Under the pieces are notes generated by a model. It had not been told where the DNA came from. It saw nothing but the letters and a program-made list of their open reading frames with translations, and ran no database searches. A program made the position numbers and the translations under genes. From the NCBI RefSeq assembly GCF_013366925.1, contig NZ_JAALDK010000002.1, forward strand, positions 1,054,001-1,118,000: 64,000 nucleotides of DNA. Direction: 5' to 3'. Below, piece after piece: positions 62,909 through 64,000 of this stretch. Position 1 is the first letter of the stretch; each line of letters opens with the position of its first letter. The stretch is from Paraburkholderia youngii. GTDB lineage: Bacteria; Pseudomonadota; Gammaproteobacteria; Burkholderiales; Burkholderiaceae.

Positions 62909-64000
62909 TCACTGTTGCGTATCGTATAGCCGGTCAGGAACGAACAATGCAGTCGCGCCGCTCAAAAAGAACACCGCGCCGACCACGAGAAAGCCGAGTC
63001 CGATCGAGAACTGCGTCGCGATAAAACCAATGACGATCGGCGCCGCCCCCGAACAGAAGCGCCCGAGGTTATACGAGCCGCCCACCGCGGTGCCCCGCAC
63101 CGACGTCGCGAAACTCTCGGACATGAACGTGCCGATCGTGCCGAGCGGCACGCCGTACAGAAAGCCGAAGAACAGCATCAGCGTGGAAATGTTGTCGCGC
63201 GTGTGCCAGAAAATGATCACCGGCAGAAAGAGCGCCGCACCGATGCAGCCGAGCACGTACACGCCGCGCCGGCTCCAGCGATCACCGAGCCAGCCCGCGA
63301 AGATCTTACCGATGAAGGCGACCACGTACGTGCCGATCATATAGCCGGTCAGCGAACCGAACTTGATGTGCAGTTCTTTCTCGAGGTACGTCGGCAGCCA
63401 GTTGTTCAGACCGTAAAAGCCGGACAGCACGAAGATCGACGCGAAGGTCCACAGGATGAACATCGTGCGTGCCTGGCGGTCGCGGAAAATCTGCGCGTAG
63501 CGATTGTCGACGAGTCGCGTCTCGTTCGCGCGGTCGGCGGCCCGGCTCGCGAGCCATGCGGCCGGTTCGGGAACCGCGAACTTGATCGCGAACGCGAGCA
63601 GCACCGGCACGGCCGACACGTAGTACAGCGTGCGCCAGCCGTACTGCGGCAGGATCCAGCTGCTGAGCGCGATCACGACGATATAGCCGGCCGAAATGCC
63701 GGTTTGCAGCATGCCGAGCACCAGCGAGCGCCGCTCGGTCGGCACGTATTCGGCCACCAGCGTGGTGACCAGCACCATGCAGCCAATGCCGAGCGAACTG
63801 ATGAAGCGCACCGCCGCGAATTCGATGAAGCTGTGCGTGAACCCGAGCATCCCCGCGCCGAGTGAGAACAGCGCGAGCGCCCACGCGACGACGCGCACGC
63901 GGCCCAGACGATCGCTCGCCCAACCGCCGGCAATACCGCCGATCGCCATGCCGAGCAAGGTCAGACTACCGAGCGCGCCCGCTTCGACGTTGGTCAGCCC
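62909..64000 (-). CDS. MFS transporter (aromatic acid/sugar-type), 5' end outside window
   Basis: The minus-strand frame is open to the window edge, so the N-terminus (start and first span) is missing; 363 residues are visible. The MFS motif GGWASDRLGRVRVVAW follows TM2, and YVPTERRSLVLGMLQTGISAGYIV and a second-half FAGWLGDRWSRRGVY motif are clear. The sequence resembles the AAHS/SHS-type carboxylate transporters. The substrate cannot be deduced; no enzyme genes are adjacent in the window. Confidence 0.88.
   Translation of the reverse strand, partial: GLTNVEAGALGSLTLLGMAIGGIAGGWASDRLGRVRVVAWALALFSLGAGMLGFTHSFIEFAAVRFISSLGIGCMVLVTTLVAEYVPTERRSLVLGMLQTGISAGYIVVIALSSWILPQYGWRTLYYVSAVPVLLAFAIKFAVPEPAAWLASRAADRANETRLVDNRYAQIFRDRQARTMFILWTFASIFVLSGFYGLNNWLPTYLEKELHIKFGSLTGYMIGTYVVAFIGKIFAGWLGDRWSRRGVYVLGCIGAALFLPVIIFWHTRDNISTLMLFFGFLYGVPLGTIGTFMSESFATSVRGTAVGGSYNLGRFCSGAAPIVIGFIATQFSIGLGFLVVGAVFFLSGATALFVPDRLYDTQQ

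Overview
The window reads as Burkholderiaceae DNA, most likely a Paraburkholderia secondary replicon (chromid or megaplasmid). The signs are high GC, Burkholderia-type porin, Hcp and TssM proteins, and a complete plasmid-style replication and partition core (parA-parB, an iteron array, a Rep_3-type initiator) at 48.4-53.2 kb. No rRNA, tRNA, CRISPR array or intact insertion sequence was seen.

Layout: (1) 0-25.6 kb is a type VI secretion (T6SS) locus. tssF (5' end cut by the window edge), tssG and tssA lie on the plus strand. They are followed by a fimbrial tip-adhesin gene and a GlcNAc-type glycosyltransferase. Facing these on the minus strand are tssB, tssC, hcp, tssJ, tssK, tssL, tssM, vgrG, a PAAR gene and an RHS gene. 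Upstream of tssB sit a second DotU protein and a TssM-like protein that has lost its P-loop and carries an OmpA domain. tssE and tssH are not in the window. (2) 25.6-31.4 kb is a chaperone-usher fimbrial operon (minor pilin, usher, chaperone, frameshifted major pilin) followed by a LuxR-type response regulator. (3) 31.9-44.8 kb holds a BON-domain protein, a porin, an M20 amidohydrolase with a divergent LysR regulator, two APC amino-acid antiporters, and an RND efflux operon. (4) 44.8-48.4 kb is a decayed stretch with a multiply frameshifted alpha/beta-hydrolase pseudogene and about 1.8 kb with little coding signal. (5) 48.4-53.3 kb is the replication/partition core. (6) 53.3-64 kb holds a GntP-type permease, a patatin-like phospholipase, a GFA-small protein-response regulator-kinase operon, an arcD/arcA pair, an RcnB-like protein and the 3' part of an MFS transporter.

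The most unusual feature is the VgrG. A normal body of about 720 residues is followed by about 100 copies of the hexapeptide PPPSEE (an 18-bp DNA repeat, 1.8 kb), and separate PAAR and RHS genes follow. A glycosyltransferase of the family that includes Skp1 hydroxyproline GlcNAc-transferases lies about 7.7 kb from the vgrG stop, which suggests a testable idea of a glycosylated T6SS spike tail. Other notable points are the P-loop-less TssM/OmpA protein paired with a second DotU, an RHS protein with no recognisable toxin tip, a major pilin broken by what looks like loss of one A, and an origin with 14 copies of a 16-bp iteron in two opposed arrays.
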